Source of the DNA: DATFVA01 sp963743325
Lineage (GTDB): Bacteria; Bacteroidota; Ignavibacteria; Ignavibacteriales; Ignavibacteriaceae
NCBI GenBank assembly: GCA_963743325.1
Contig: CAVUOZ010000004.1
Coordinates: 409,026-473,025 of the forward strand
DNA: 64,000 nucleotides
Direction of reading: 5' to 3'
Positions 36,389 to 46,174 of the stretch are shown one piece after another; position 1 is the stretch's first letter, and each line of letters starts with the position of its first letter. Under the pieces are notes generated by a model that saw nothing but the letters and a program-made list of their open reading frames with translations, was not told the DNA's origin and ran no database searches. Made by a program: the position numbers and the translations under genes.

Positions 36389-37663
36389 ACAACGAATGAT
36401 GAACTTCATTCCCAGAGAATATAAAATTATTTTTATAAGTTAAATTAATACTCAAATTCCACTAAAAGAGTCTAATTATGTTTTCTATTATTATGCGACT
36501 TTAAGTTCTGATTTTTTCCTCCAGTAATAGGGCTCATATTTTGACTTATTTTTCATTACAGCATAGACTGAAGTAGCAAGATATCTGGTGATTGTGTTCC
36601 TTGCATCTTTTTCTGAATATCCCAGAGAAAGCAAATATTCATAATATTCCCGGATATCATTTTTACCGCCCAATGCAGCTTGTGTAGCCATCTTAAAGAT
36701 GCATTTTAATTTTCTTGAATAGCTTTTAGCTTTCTTGTTCTTACCCATCTTACCACTTGACCTCTTGTTTTTGGCTAATCCGCAATAACACCATAACCGA
36801 TATTTATTCTTAAATCTGCTTGCATCTATGATTATTCCGTATGCTTTTACTGATAATATCTCCCCATATCCTGAAATCTGTTTTATGTTTTTTATTATCT
36901 GATTGCTTTTTATAGTCTGTGAAAACAGATCCTTAAATTTTTCCTGTTCTTCATTCAGCATTTTTAATACTGCTATCTGATGCTCAACTATAAAATTAAT
37001 GGTCTTGTCTTTTTCATCATATTTATCCTTTTCTGTCTTCTTTAATCCGATAGCCCGGTAAATTGCTGTATGTTGATTCTTTACTCGTACCCTGGCTATA
37101 GCCAGATCATCATAAGCACTGACCAATTTTCTGATCCTGTAATTATTCTCGTTATCTGTATGATAAACTGCTTTTAATAATCCGGCCCTTAATAGTTGGC
37201 ATAACTTACCCGCATCTATTTTATCTGTCTTTGGACCCTCTTCCAATAATCGATTCCTGGATGGGTTACATATTATTATTTTATCAACACTGTCCTTTAA
37301 CTCAACATATAACCATTGAGCCCCTGTGGTTTCCTCTATAGTTAAAATCTTGCTTCCTTTTAGCTCATTAAGATATGCTCTGATTGATTTAATATTAGAA
37401 GCAACATCAATTACAATAGGTTTGATACTGTTTGATTTCATCCTGGCTATTGATGCTCCTTCTATTGACCAGTCAATGGCTATATAATAATCATAGAGCT
37501 CTGTCTGCTGATTATTGTCTGTTTTAGATTTTTTGTTTATGTTCATCTGGGTCTCCTTTCTAATTTGATGTTCATTTTTACTATCTAATAGATACTCATC
37601 TAAAATAAGATAGTTAACACTTTTAGAAAGCGAGACCCTTCTTAATTTACCGTCATTCGTTGT
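36389..37663 (-). mobile_element. IS110/IS1111-like insertion sequence, tentative limits
   Basis: The limits given are an 11-bp perfect inverted repeat, ACAACGAATGA at 36389-36399 and TCATTCGTTGT at 37653-37663, that brackets a transposase gene. Sub-terminal inverted repeats of this length are typical of the IS1111 subgroup of IS110. The true ends, which carry no target duplication, may lie some bases outside. No second copy is seen in the window. Confidence 0.5.
36491..37546 (-). CDS. IS110 family transposase
   Basis: The 351-residue DEDD transposase has a first Asp in YYIAIDWS (about residue 25), a Glu in TIEETTGAQW, and Asp residues in KTDKIDAGKLCQLL. The Transposase_20 domain follows (QISGYGEILSVKAYGIIID, WCYCGL) with a conserved serine further on. 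Start 37546 is chosen for its AAAGGAG site six bases upstream; the frame stays open to 37675 without such a site. IS110 elements encode a structured RNA in their non-coding end that guides target choice; the 90-base left and 120-base right flanks could hold it but I cannot fold them. The protein looks full length. Confidence 0.88.
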   Translation of the reverse strand: MNINKKSKTDNNQQTELYDYYIAIDWSIEGASIARMKSNSIKPIVIDVASNIKSIRAYLNELKGSKILTIEETTGAQWLYVELKDSVDKIIICNPSRNRLLEEGPKTDKIDAGKLCQLLRAGLLKAVYHTDNENNYRIRKLVSAYDDLAIARVRVKNQHTAIYRAIGLKKTEKDKYDEKDKTINFIVEHQIAVLKMLNEEQEKFKDLFSQTIKSNQIIKNIKQISGYGEILSVKAYGIIIDASRFKNKYRLWCYCGLAKNKRSSGKMGKNKKAKSYSRKLKCIFKMATQAALGGKNDIREYYEYLLSLGYSEKDARNTITRYLATSVYAVMKNKSKYEPYYWRKKSELKVA

Positions 37664-37789
37664 CAATGCAATCATTCAATCACTATTCATGCTATTTTGC
37701 CTTCCATCATTTTAGTAAATCAGGCTGTTGTTTTCTTTAATTATATTTTTTAGACTTGCCTCGCAAATTGTAAAAACTTTGGAGAAAAA

Positions 37790-39247
37790 ATGAAAATACT
37801 TTTGTACATAGTTACTTTAGCGCTCACATTTATAGGTATAGTTTTTCCGCAGACTGTTGTATGGAATCATACATACGGCGGAGACTCATATGATGAAGCA
37901 AATGCAGTGCAGCAGACAGAAGACGGCGGTTTTATTGCGGCCGGTTATACACAGTCGTTCGGACTCGGGAGATTCGGAAACGGCTATTTCATTAAAACAG
38001 ACATGAACGGCGATACTCTCTGGACGAGAATGTACGGCAGCAACGGGATGGATGTATTTGCAGATTTATGCATTACATCCGACAGCGGATATCTCGCTGT
38101 AGGTTTAACCGATACTCCCAATGATTTTGAAAACATTTATGTTGTAAAAGTTGATAAGAACGGCAATACCGTTTTCGAAAAGAACTTCGGCGGCCCGCAG
38201 AAGGATGTTGGTCTTTCTATTGCTCCCGCGGGTGACGGCGGTTTTGTAATTACAGGCGGAACAAGGTCGTTCAGCGTTGGTGAGGAGGATTTGTTTTTAT
38301 TCAAAATCAATGCCTCCGGCGATTCATTATGGTTTAAGACTTACGGAACAGCCGGGAACGATCCGGGTTACGGAATAAGCCCTGCAGGTGACGGAGGATT
38401 TATTGTTTCGGGCTTGTATAACTGGGGCGATGCGTGGCTGCTGAAAGCAGATGCAAATGGTGATACAGTATGGACAAAAACATTCGGCGGAGCAGACTAT
38501 GAAGAAGCGAACCTGCCGTTACGAACTCCTGATAACGGTTATGTATTCTGTGGTAGCACCAGTTCAACAGGTGCCGGTGAGCTGGATGCCTACGTTGTGA
38601 AAACCGATTCATCGGGCAATTTAGAATGGCAGAAGACCTACGGTGGAACGGGTTATGACGAGGGCAGGAGAATAGTCCTTAAACCCGGAGGCGGATATAT
38701 GATACTGGCCAATACGGATTCGCAGCTCCCGGGTGAGTTTAATTATTATTTAATATCTGCCGATGAAAACGGCGACACTGTATGGACAAAAACCATTGGA
38801 ACAAATGGCGGAGAAGACCGGGCTTATGATCTTCAGAATATCTCAGAGAGTGAATATATCATCGCAGGGTCAACATTCGATGCAGTAAATTTCAACGAGG
38901 CAACCCTGACCGTGATAAATGATGATGCCGCTCCTTCGGGTGTCGTTGAAGAAAATAAAATAACGGGATTCCGCCTGGATAATGCTTATCCTAACCCTTT
39001 CAATCCTTCAACTACAATTAAGTATTCTATAGGTAACCGCGCTTCGGGAAGTTCAGATAATTTATTAACTTTTTTAAAGATATATGATATACTCGGTAAT
39101 GAAGTAGCCGGCCTTGTAAATACAAAACAGGCTCCGGGTGAATATGAAGTTAAATTCAACGCAGCAGGATTAGCTTCCGGTTTATATTTTTATAGACTAC
39201 AGTCGGGAAATTTTATACAGACAAAGAAGATGCTTCTTCTTAAATAG
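37790..39247 (+). CDS. Secreted beta-propeller-like protein with T9SS sorting domain
   Basis: The 485-residue protein has a signal peptide (MKILLYIVTLALTFIGIVFPQ) and about seven repeats of roughly 50 residues of the form GGxxYDEANAVQQTEDGGFIAAGYT with W-T-K-T-F-G blades. A C-terminal T9SS type A domain follows (about 395-485: NAYPNPFNPST, LKIYDILGNEV, AGLASGLYFYRLQ, KKMLLLK). It should be exported through the type IX system and fixed at, or released from, the surface. Ligand unknown. It follows the IS element; no regulatory site was found. Confidence 0.9.
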   Translation: MKILLYIVTLALTFIGIVFPQTVVWNHTYGGDSYDEANAVQQTEDGGFIAAGYTQSFGLGRFGNGYFIKTDMNGDTLWTRMYGSNGMDVFADLCITSDSGYLAVGLTDTPNDFENIYVVKVDKNGNTVFEKNFGGPQKDVGLSIAPAGDGGFVITGGTRSFSVGEEDLFLFKINASGDSLWFKTYGTAGNDPGYGISPAGDGGFIVSGLYNWGDAWLLKADANGDTVWTKTFGGADYEEANLPLRTPDNGYVFCGSTSSTGAGELDAYVVKTDSSGNLEWQKTYGGTGYDEGRRIVLKPGGGYMILANTDSQLPGEFNYYLISADENGDTVWTKTIGTNGGEDRAYDLQNISESEYIIAGSTFDAVNFNEATLTVINDDAAPSGVVEENKITGFRLDNAYPNPFNPSTTIKYSIGNRASGSSDNLLTFLKIYDILGNEVAGLVNTKQAPGEYEVKFNAAGLASGLYFYRLQSGNFIQTKKMLLLK

Positions 39248-39254
39248 ATCCTGA

Positions 39255-40010
39255 TCATTTTGTTAACATAGCCAGAATTACAGCAGAAGCCGAAGCCACA
39301 TTGAGTGATTCGGCTTTTCCTTTTTTATTAATTGATACTATATAGTCTGCTATTTCACGTATTTTATTATCCGGACCATGAGCTTCATTCGAAAAAACAA
39401 TGATTGATTTTTCGGGAGGTTCAAAGTCAAGTATATCCTCTCCTTTAATATCCGAGCAGATTATTTTATATCCTCTTCCTTTTAACTTTTCAAGGATCTC
39501 CGGTTTAAGTTCCTCATAAATTTTCAAATGAAAAAGTGAACCCATAGTTGCCCTTACAACTTTAGGATTGTATAATTCCACAGTCCCTTCACTCAAAAGC
39601 ACATCGCGTATCCCGAACCAGTCGCAGTTTCTTATGATCGTACCTGCATTTCCGGGATCAGATAATTGGTCAAGGAACACAAGCTTGTTTTTATTAATAC
39701 TCCCGGGCCATGACATTGGGACATCAAAGAAGGAAAAAACTGCACTTATCTGTTGAGGGTTTTTGGTATCGGTTAGTCTTTGAAATTCTGAACTCCTGAG
39801 CTTTTCTATTCTGAATTCTTTAATTGATTCAAAATATTCGGTTTGTTCTTCATAAAACGGGGCAGTTGTTATAATAATTTCCGGGTTGAAGCCGCTGATA
39901 ATACCTTCCGAAACAAGCTTATCACCTTCAACTATAAACTTTCTTTCCTTCTGCCTGTATTTTTTATGAAGGAGTGAGGCATAGTATTTAAATTCTTTTT
40001 GAGTGATCAT
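39255..40010 (-). CDS. SpoU/TrmH family RNA methyltransferase
   Basis: This 251-residue SPOUT enzyme probably methylates a ribose 2'-OH in rRNA or tRNA with SAM. The trefoil-knot motifs are NPKVVRATMGSLFHL (motif I-II), IVFSNEAHGPDN (motif II) and SLNVASASAVIL (motif III). An N-terminal L30e-like substrate-binding region (KEFKYYASLLHKKYRQKERKFIVEG) precedes them. It starts in an ATGA overlap with the DUF971 stop, so the two are translationally coupled. The exact base modified is not known. Confidence 0.93.
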   Translation of the reverse strand: MITQKEFKYYASLLHKKYRQKERKFIVEGDKLVSEGIISGFNPEIIITTAPFYEEQTEYFESIKEFRIEKLRSSEFQRLTDTKNPQQISAVFSFFDVPMSWPGSINKNKLVFLDQLSDPGNAGTIIRNCDWFGIRDVLLSEGTVELYNPKVVRATMGSLFHLKIYEELKPEILEKLKGRGYKIICSDIKGEDILDFEPPEKSIIVFSNEAHGPDNKIREIADYIVSINKKGKAESLNVASASAVILAMLTK

Positions 40011-40345
40011 ATCAGTTTATCGTAATTGCGGCTTGCACCGCTTCCTTCATCTTCAGCAATCTGTTTTAAGTTATCCCAGGTATATAAGCCGGTGTTATGG
40101 CCATCCTTCCAGGTTATCTGGATTGCATAGCCGCCAACAGTTTTAATATCCGCAATCTTATACATTTCCGGATGTTTTTCTTTCCTGACCGGGCGATAAG
40201 TCTTAAGCAGCACGGTCTCTCCCTTACAGGATGCACATGGACATTCGTCACGCAGATACTCTAACCCTATTTCACTTGAAGTATTATCATTCCATTTAAT
40301 ATATAATCTGCTCTTATCCTTTACTTTAATTTGCTTGGGCGACAT
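40007..40345 (-). CDS. DUF971 domain protein
   Basis: The 112-residue protein is a DUF971/GBBH-like N-terminal domain: LYIKWNDNTSSEIGLEYLRDECPCASC, then YAIQITWKDGHNTGLYTWDNL. The paired cysteines of CPCASC may bind zinc or iron. Start 40345 is chosen because AAAGG precedes it by six bases; a start at 40372 has no ribosome-binding site. Such proteins are often linked with iron-sulfur or Mrp-type genes, but here the partner is an RNA methyltransferase. Confidence 0.85.
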   Translation of the reverse strand: MSPKQIKVKDKSRLYIKWNDNTSSEIGLEYLRDECPCASCKGETVLLKTYRPVRKEKHPEMYKIADIKTVGGYAIQITWKDGHNTGLYTWDNLKQIAEDEGSGASRNYDKLI

Positions 40346-40604
40346 CAGAACCTTTCTGGAAATTGTATACATAAAATATTAATTCATACCGTAAATTAAA
40401 ACAATTATAGGAGAGTATGTGGTGTTCCGGACAGCCGGGTAAAGAAAGTTAGTAGCAGAGGTCTTGTATGTCGTCTTCCGGTTCTTTTTATAAAACTTTG
40501 TACGCAGGAATATAGTAATTTGTCATTGCTCTTTTTGTCCTTTTTAAACGGAAATAATCAGTGACACTTACTAATAATTTAATTACTAAAACCGGGGAGC
40601 AATT

Positions 40605-42914
40605 ATGAAGCTATATTTACTGGCACTTTCCCTTTTAATCACCGTTAGTTCTCAGGCTCAAATCTATCCGCCGCATGCGGGGGAATTTCACGGAAATAAA
40701 ATTGATAAATCCGGTTTCATTCAGGCAATGAGATCGGGGAATTCATCTTCCTTGAACCCTCTGGAGGTGATAAATTTCGATTCATCAAACGTCAGCTTTA
40801 AGAGTAATTTCCCGTTCTCTGTTAGTTATTCTCTCTCAATGAGTCCGGCAGATGATCTGGTATTCGTTGGATCGGGAGGCGGAATTTACATAACTGATGT
40901 ATCTGATCCGCAAAATCCCGCAGTACTTTCTGAAGTAAGAACCAGGTCCCTGGTTGATGCCTGCACCTACGATCCTGTTAACAAGAGATTATATGTATGT
41001 GCGTATTTCTCAGGGATTGAAATCTGGGATTTATCGGACATTTATAATCCGGTAAGGATGTGCAGGATACCCACTGAACCTTACCCAAGAAGCGGGGTGG
41101 CATACAGCGGGAATTATTTATTTGTAACAACGAATACTACCCTCTGGTCATATGACATTTCTGATCCATATAATCCAACTATTGCAAATGAACTCTATCT
41201 CGGCAACAGTCTGATCACGCAGCTATATATGAGAGGAAACATAATTTATATTGTCTCCGCTTCACAAGGGCTAAAATTAGTTGATGTATCCGATCCGCTG
41301 AACCTTCAGCTTATTCACGCATACTCATATATAATCAATTATAAATTTGATATCTCCGGGGATTACCTGTATGCGGTCAACAGTTCGGGCGTATTAGTAA
41401 TTTTAAATATCAGTGATTCCTTAAATGTAAATGTAGTAAGCAGCATTAATGTAAGCGGATATACCGAAAATATTGCAGTTTTTAATGACAAAGCCTATAT
41501 CACAAAGGTAAGCACCGGCGGCGGTCTGCAGATTGTTGATGTAGCGGATCCATCATCTCCCGATTCTATTGGTTTTTACGCCGGGGATTACCAGTTTATT
41601 CAGGGCAGGGAAAACTATGTTTATCTTACGCGGAACAGCGATTTTTCTATTCTTGATGTTACTGATCCGGCTTCGGTGCAGTACGTTTCAGGTTATGAAC
41701 TTCCGGGATTCTTTGAGGACATTTCTGTCTCGGGTAAATTTGCTTATACAGGCAGCAACGGATTCAGGGTGTTTGATATATCAGATTCAAGCCGTCCGGT
41801 TCAGGCGGGTTATGCAGATATCGCCGGAGACCTTGTTGAAGCAGCCGAAGACTCACTTGTTGTTTATTGTCCTTACAGTATGACAGCAAATAACACAATA
41901 AATATTATGGATGTTTCTGATCCGGAAAATCCTGTCAGCCTGGATTCTTATACCTGTCCTGCAATGACTTGGGATCTGGTAGTCAGAGATTCCCTGGCCT
42001 ATGTTGCTTGCTGGTGGGACGGGGTCAGGATTTTCAATTTTGCCAATCCCTCTAACCTGACACAAATATCTCATGTAATGGGATGGCAGCAGGGCGGGGT
42101 GCCGGGCGTCGATTATTGTTATGCCCAGGCGGCGGCTGTCTGGAATAATTATCTGTATATAGTAGATTACGAACCATTTGAAACTGAAGATACTTACGGA
42201 CTTTACATAATTGATATCAGCGATCCTTCTAATCCCGTTTTATTGAACCGGTTCCAGAATATAACGAGTCACGCGAGCGATATAGCTGCCAGGGACGGCA
42301 TGGTTTTTATCGCTGACGGATACGGCGGGGTTGAAATAGTGAATGTATCTGATCCTCTGAACCCTTCTGTATTAAGTTATATAGGTCTGCCTGATGGCGC
42401 TACAGGCATTAAAACTGACTATAAATATGCTTACGTTTCAGATTATATTTTAGGAGGCACCCAGATAATAGATATTTCGGATCCTTCTTCTCCCGTAATT
42501 ACAGGCTGGTATAAACCTTCGGGCTGCTTTGCTCTCGGTGTTGAATCCAGTAACGGTTTCCTGTATACGGCAGACGGTATTGCCGGTTTTCAGGTTTACA
42601 GGAATTTACTTATAACACCGACTGCTGTTAAACCTTCTGAAACCGCAGTTAACGATTTTAAGCTTGAACAAAACTATCCAAATCCATTTAACCCGGTATC
42701 CCGCATTGAATATAATATCGCAAAGACAGGCTATGTTTCATTAAAAGTTTATGATATCCTTGGAAGGGAAGTTGCAGCACTCGTAAATGAGCAGAAAAAT
42801 CCCGGGAGATACTCGGTCAATTTTAATGCTGCGGGACTTGCCAGCGGCATCTACATTTACAGGTTAACTGCAGGTACATATTCTGCATCAAGAAAGCTTG
42901 TCCTATTGAAGTAA
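40605..42914 (+). CDS. LVIVD-repeat surface protein with T9SS sorting domain
   Basis: The 769-residue protein has a signal peptide (MKLYLLALSLLITVSSQAQ) and about a dozen LVIVD-type blades, each with I-Y-I-T-D-V-S-D-P-x-N-P, that build a beta-propeller. The C-terminal T9SS type A domain starts near residue 685 (NYPNPFNPVSRIEYNI, LKVYDILGREV, AGLASGIYIYRL, SRKLVLLK). Export by the type IX system to the cell surface is expected. A GGGGAGCAATT stretch precedes the ATG. No enzymatic motif is seen. Confidence 0.93.
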   Translation: MKLYLLALSLLITVSSQAQIYPPHAGEFHGNKIDKSGFIQAMRSGNSSSLNPLEVINFDSSNVSFKSNFPFSVSYSLSMSPADDLVFVGSGGGIYITDVSDPQNPAVLSEVRTRSLVDACTYDPVNKRLYVCAYFSGIEIWDLSDIYNPVRMCRIPTEPYPRSGVAYSGNYLFVTTNTTLWSYDISDPYNPTIANELYLGNSLITQLYMRGNIIYIVSASQGLKLVDVSDPLNLQLIHAYSYIINYKFDISGDYLYAVNSSGVLVILNISDSLNVNVVSSINVSGYTENIAVFNDKAYITKVSTGGGLQIVDVADPSSPDSIGFYAGDYQFIQGRENYVYLTRNSDFSILDVTDPASVQYVSGYELPGFFEDISVSGKFAYTGSNGFRVFDISDSSRPVQAGYADIAGDLVEAAEDSLVVYCPYSMTANNTINIMDVSDPENPVSLDSYTCPAMTWDLVVRDSLAYVACWWDGVRIFNFANPSNLTQISHVMGWQQGGVPGVDYCYAQAAAVWNNYLYIVDYEPFETEDTYGLYIIDISDPSNPVLLNRFQNITSHASDIAARDGMVFIADGYGGVEIVNVSDPLNPSVLSYIGLPDGATGIKTDYKYAYVSDYILGGTQIIDISDPSSPVITGWYKPSGCFALGVESSNGFLYTADGIAGFQVYRNLLITPTAVKPSETAVNDFKLEQNYPNPFNPVSRIEYNIAKTGYVSLKVYDILGREVAALVNEQKNPGRYSVNFNAAGLASGIYIYRLTAGTYSASRKLVLLK

Positions 42915-42935
42915 CAGTTGTTTCGATCCCGGCAG

Positions 42936-43101
42936 GCAGTGGGCGGAGGGAGTAGGCAGTATTCAGTAGGCAAAGGGGAGAGGTGGTAAGCAGTAGGCAG
43001 TAAGCAGTAGGCAAAGGGAAGTAGGCAGTATGTAGTAAGCAGTATGTAGTAAGCAGTATGTAGTAAGCAGTATAGAGTAAGCAGTATGAAGAAAGCAGTT
43101 A
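42936..43101. repeat. GTAGGCAGTA / AAGCAGTATGTAGT microsatellite tract
   Basis: This low-complexity tract of about 165 bases repeats AGTAGGCAGTA and then a 14-base unit AGTAAGCAGTATGT at least three times (43,018-43,078). It begins the long gene-poor part of the window. It gives long open frames on the minus strand (Leu-Leu-Thr-Ala-Tyr repeats), which are artefacts. Confidence 0.8.
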
Positions 43102-43122
43102 ACAATTAATAATGACAATTAA

Positions 43123-43169
43123 TTCAACCATTTTGGTTGAATTTCTATATTTTCAACCGATTTGGTTGA
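43123..43169. repeat. Twin TCAACC...GGTTGA palindromes
   Basis: Two near-identical hairpins, TTCAACC-ATTTT-GGTTGAA at 43123-43141 and TCAACC-GATTT-GGTTGA at 43153-43169, follow one another. Either could end transcription from the LVIVD gene, as each is followed by or next to a T-rich stretch. Confidence 0.5.
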
Positions 43170-43182
43170 GGATCATTAAAAA

Positions 43183-43622
43183 GGGACACAAGGTAACACT
43201 AAGTACGCACCCGTCAAATGGCCGGGCAAGCAAGGTCACACCAAGGTAAATTACATTGTGGGACTTCGTATCTACGTTGTGTGACATTGTGACCTGAGGA
43301 GGACACAGTGTTCCACTAAGTACACACCCGTCAAATGGCCGGGCAAGCGGAGTCGCACAAAGGAATATTTCGTTGTGCAAAGCAGGCTTTGTAGAGCGAA
43401 ACGGTGTTTCGCTTGAACTTCAGTTTTATTTGTCCAATCAGTGGTTCAAAAAAGTTACGTGGTGTTACATTGTGTTTCCGTTGTGTAACATAGTGACCTG
43501 AGGGGGACACAATGTATCACTAAGTACACACCCGTCAAATGGCCGGGCAAGCAACGTAACACTAAGGTAAATTACATTGTGGAACTCTGTGTTTCCGTTG
43601 TGTAACATTGTGACCTGTCTAA
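43183..43622. repeat. Family A intergenic repeat, three copies and one half-copy
   Basis: Copies lie at 43183-43297, 43299-43382 and 43501-43622, with a right-half copy at 43454-43500. Each complete copy runs from (G)GGACACA(A)xGT through CACTAAGTACACAC to TGTG(T)(G/A)ACATTGTGACC, so the ends are an imperfect inverted repeat (GGACACAATGT / ACATTGTGACC). Three copies carry the 21-base insert described among the findings (43211-43231, 43328-43348, 43532-43552). Confidence 0.8.
43391..43413 (+). repeat. GTAG-footed hairpin (GTAGAGCGAAA type), copy 2
   Basis: GTAG followed by AGCGAAAC-GGT-GTTTCGCT: an eight-base stem and three-base loop. It is identical in its core to the copies at 56639 and 61658 and related to the palindrome at 26191. 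Confidence 0.7.
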
Positions 43623-43746
43623 GGGGCTGCGGGCTTTCATCGAAACAGTTATATTCCTATCTTAAGACAGGTAAATATTTTTTATTACCTGATTTCTGAA
43701 TCTGTTCTATTATTATTCTTTTCAGCTGCAATAAGGAGGAGAACCC

Positions 43747-46011
43747 GTGAAAAATTTATTACTACTTTTATTATTCTTTACTTCAATATTATATGCCCAG
43801 AACTGGGAAAAGATCGATTCTGTCTTTGCACCCGGCGGCGTAACGGTACAGGCTTTTACGGCACCAGTCTTCGGCGATCTAGATGATGACGGAGATTTCG
43901 ATCTGATTCTCGGAAGCTCAGGACTTGAAATAGAATATTTTGAAAACTCCGGCACGAATACAGTTCCGGTATTCCATAAAGATGCTTCAATGTTCTCATC
44001 CATTTATGCTGGCGGTTATCAATATACTAATTCATATTATCCGGCTCTTTACGACCTTGACGGTGATGGGGATTTGGATCTGACTATAGGCGGATATAAT
44101 GGAATTCTGTATTACGAAAATACAGGCACACCGTCCAGCCCGGTCTGGGCAGATGTTAACACCGACTTATTCTCCGATGCTAACGCACAAATAGGAACGG
44201 ATGCAAGACAGTCCTTTTCCGATCTTGATAATGATGACGATCTTGATTTAGTTGTTGGAATCGGGGAATCACTTATGGGCGGGCCGACTCCCGGAATTAC
44301 AATGGGCTTTCGGAATACCGGGACAGCACAGGTTCCCTCATTCCAGAGAGATGATTCTTTGGTAATCGGAATTCCGGATGTGGGGTTAAACTCATACCCC
44401 TCACTGGCTGATCTGAATAATGACGGGGATAACGATTTGCTTATCGGAAGAGACGGTGCTGCCGTTTATTATTATGAAAATACGGGTACACCGGCTGTTC
44501 CTGCATGGACCAGGGATTACACGGTTTTTTCGATTGTTGAAACTATTAATTACTGGAAAGATCCGGGATTCTGCGATCTTGACGGAGATAATGATTTTGA
44601 TTTGATCTATGGGACTGATAACGGTGATTTATTTTTCTATGAGAATACAGGCACTGCTTCTGATCCGCAGTATCAGTACAACCCGGCTTACTTTAAAGTG
44701 ATAAAGTCGAGCGGTTCTTCGACAGTCTCTTTTGCTGATTATGATAATGACGGTGACTTCGACATGCTTTCAGGATCAACCTACGGCGGTCTTCTCTATG
44801 TTAAGAATAACGGGAATAATATTACCCCTTCATTTGACACAGCCTCAGTAATCTTTGCCGGAATCGACCCCGGCTTCAGATGCTCACCTGTGTTCATTGA
44901 TATAGATAATGATATGGACTTCGATATTGTTTCAGGATATTCGGGCGGAACAATAAAACTTTATGTGAACAATAACGGAACATTCACTGAAAACACTACA
45001 ATGTTTGCAAATGTTAGTGTGAATTATCAGAGTATTCCGGCTTTTGCAGATATTGACGGGGATAATGATCCCGATCTATTAGTCGGTTCTGAGGACGCAA
45101 GCAATACGAAATTTTATTTAAATGACGGAAACAATAATTTCACTCAGAATACAACTATGTTTTCCGGAGTCAGTTTTCCATCATATTGCAGACCTGCTTT
45201 GGCTGATATAGATAATGACGGCGACTTTGATCTGTTCATAGGCAGAATCGGCGGCAATACGGATTTTTATGAAAACACGGGAGACAGGTTTAATCCTGTC
45301 TGGACTTCAAACAACTTACTCACATCAACAGTAATAGTAAAACAATCTGCACATCCGGGTTTTGCCGATCTTGATGGGGATGGAAGAACAGACCTGATAG
45401 ACGGCGAATACGATGGCAATTTCACTTACTTTAAAAATCTTTTTGCGGTTATTCCTGTTGAACTCACAAGCTTTACCGCCTCCCGTTCAGAAAGCGGAGT
45501 AAGTCTATCGTGGACTACTGCAACTGAAACCAATAATAGGGGATTCGATGTGGAAAGGCAGACAGGCAGTGCGCAATGGGAGAAGATTGGATTTGTGGAA
45601 GGAGCGGGAACTGCAGCAGAACCCAAATCATACACATTTAAAGATAACAATGTTACGGCAGGTAATTATTCATATCGTTTGAAACAAATCGATTATGACG
45701 GCACATTTACATATTCAAAAACGGTTGAGGTTGATGTAAATACACCAGTGCAGTTTAGTCTGAGTCAGAATTACCCGAATCCGTTTAATCCCTCTACAAT
45801 AATCAGGTACAGCATACCAAAAGATGGATTTGTGAGTATGATAATATACAATACACTTGGACAACAGGTTGCTGAATTGGTAAATGGAAGTATGAAAGCA
45901 GGGAACCACGAGGTTACATTTAACGCTTCGGGAATAGTAAGCGGAGTATATTTCTATAAACTGGAATCGGGTAGTAATGTGGCTATGAGAAAACTGATGT
46001 TGATTAAATAA
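43747..46011 (+). CDS. FG-GAP/VCBS-repeat surface protein with T9SS sorting domain
   Basis: The 754-residue protein begins with GTG at 43747 after a strong AAGGAGGAG site. A signal peptide (MKNLLLLLLFFTSILYAQ) is followed by about ten FG-GAP/VCBS blades with calcium-binding loops of the D-x-D-x-D-G-D-x-D-L type (DLDGDGDLDLTIGG, DIDNDGDFDLFIGR). A fibronectin-like linker (VELTSFTASRSESGVSLSWTTATETNN) leads to a T9SS type A domain (NYPNPFNPST near 676, YNTLGQQVAELV, RKLMLIK). It is probably a calcium-stabilised surface propeller. Function unknown; typical of secreted adhesion-like proteins in this phylum. Confidence 0.93.
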   Translation: MKNLLLLLLFFTSILYAQNWEKIDSVFAPGGVTVQAFTAPVFGDLDDDGDFDLILGSSGLEIEYFENSGTNTVPVFHKDASMFSSIYAGGYQYTNSYYPALYDLDGDGDLDLTIGGYNGILYYENTGTPSSPVWADVNTDLFSDANAQIGTDARQSFSDLDNDDDLDLVVGIGESLMGGPTPGITMGFRNTGTAQVPSFQRDDSLVIGIPDVGLNSYPSLADLNNDGDNDLLIGRDGAAVYYYENTGTPAVPAWTRDYTVFSIVETINYWKDPGFCDLDGDNDFDLIYGTDNGDLFFYENTGTASDPQYQYNPAYFKVIKSSGSSTVSFADYDNDGDFDMLSGSTYGGLLYVKNNGNNITPSFDTASVIFAGIDPGFRCSPVFIDIDNDMDFDIVSGYSGGTIKLYVNNNGTFTENTTMFANVSVNYQSIPAFADIDGDNDPDLLVGSEDASNTKFYLNDGNNNFTQNTTMFSGVSFPSYCRPALADIDNDGDFDLFIGRIGGNTDFYENTGDRFNPVWTSNNLLTSTVIVKQSAHPGFADLDGDGRTDLIDGEYDGNFTYFKNLFAVIPVELTSFTASRSESGVSLSWTTATETNNRGFDVERQTGSAQWEKIGFVEGAGTAAEPKSYTFKDNNVTAGNYSYRLKQIDYDGTFTYSKTVEVDVNTPVQFSLSQNYPNPFNPSTIIRYSIPKDGFVSMIIYNTLGQQVAELVNGSMKAGNHEVTFNASGIVSGVYFYKLESGSNVAMRKLMLIK

Positions 46012-46033
46012 TTATAAATTATAATTGAGAAAA

Positions 46034-46140
46034 GGGATCACAATGTTCCACTAAGTCGAGCCGGGCAAGCAACGTAACACGAAGGTAAATTTCATTGTGC
46101 GACTTCGTATCTACGTTGTGCAACATTGTGACCTGTTTAA
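46034..46140. repeat. Family A repeat, variant copy
   Basis: The copy starts GGATCACAATGTTCCACTAAG and ends CAACATTGTGACC. It carries a shortened insert (CGAGCCGGGCAAGC) in place of the 21-base insert, and lies just before the intact GxxExxY gene. Confidence 0.7.
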
Positions 46141-46174
46141 GGACAACTCTAAGAAGGGTCTAAAGGGAGAATTA

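Noticed and set aside
36358..37657. ACCGTCATT as a 9-bp target duplication of the IS element
   Set aside because: One copy lies 31 bases outside the left inverted repeat and the other overlaps the right one, so they cannot flank the same element; IS110 elements also usually make no duplication.
42823..43105. Minus-strand frames rich in Leu-Leu-Thr-Ala-Tyr-Cys
   Set aside because: Direct translation of the GTAGGCAGTA microsatellite; no start signal or protein-like composition.
43153..43380. Minus-strand open frames reading SLARPFDGCVLSDTLC, also at 56467-56664, 61480-61683 and 62010-62234
   Set aside because: They are translations of family A repeats and the 21-bp insert; they share no conserved domain and vary with repeat structure.
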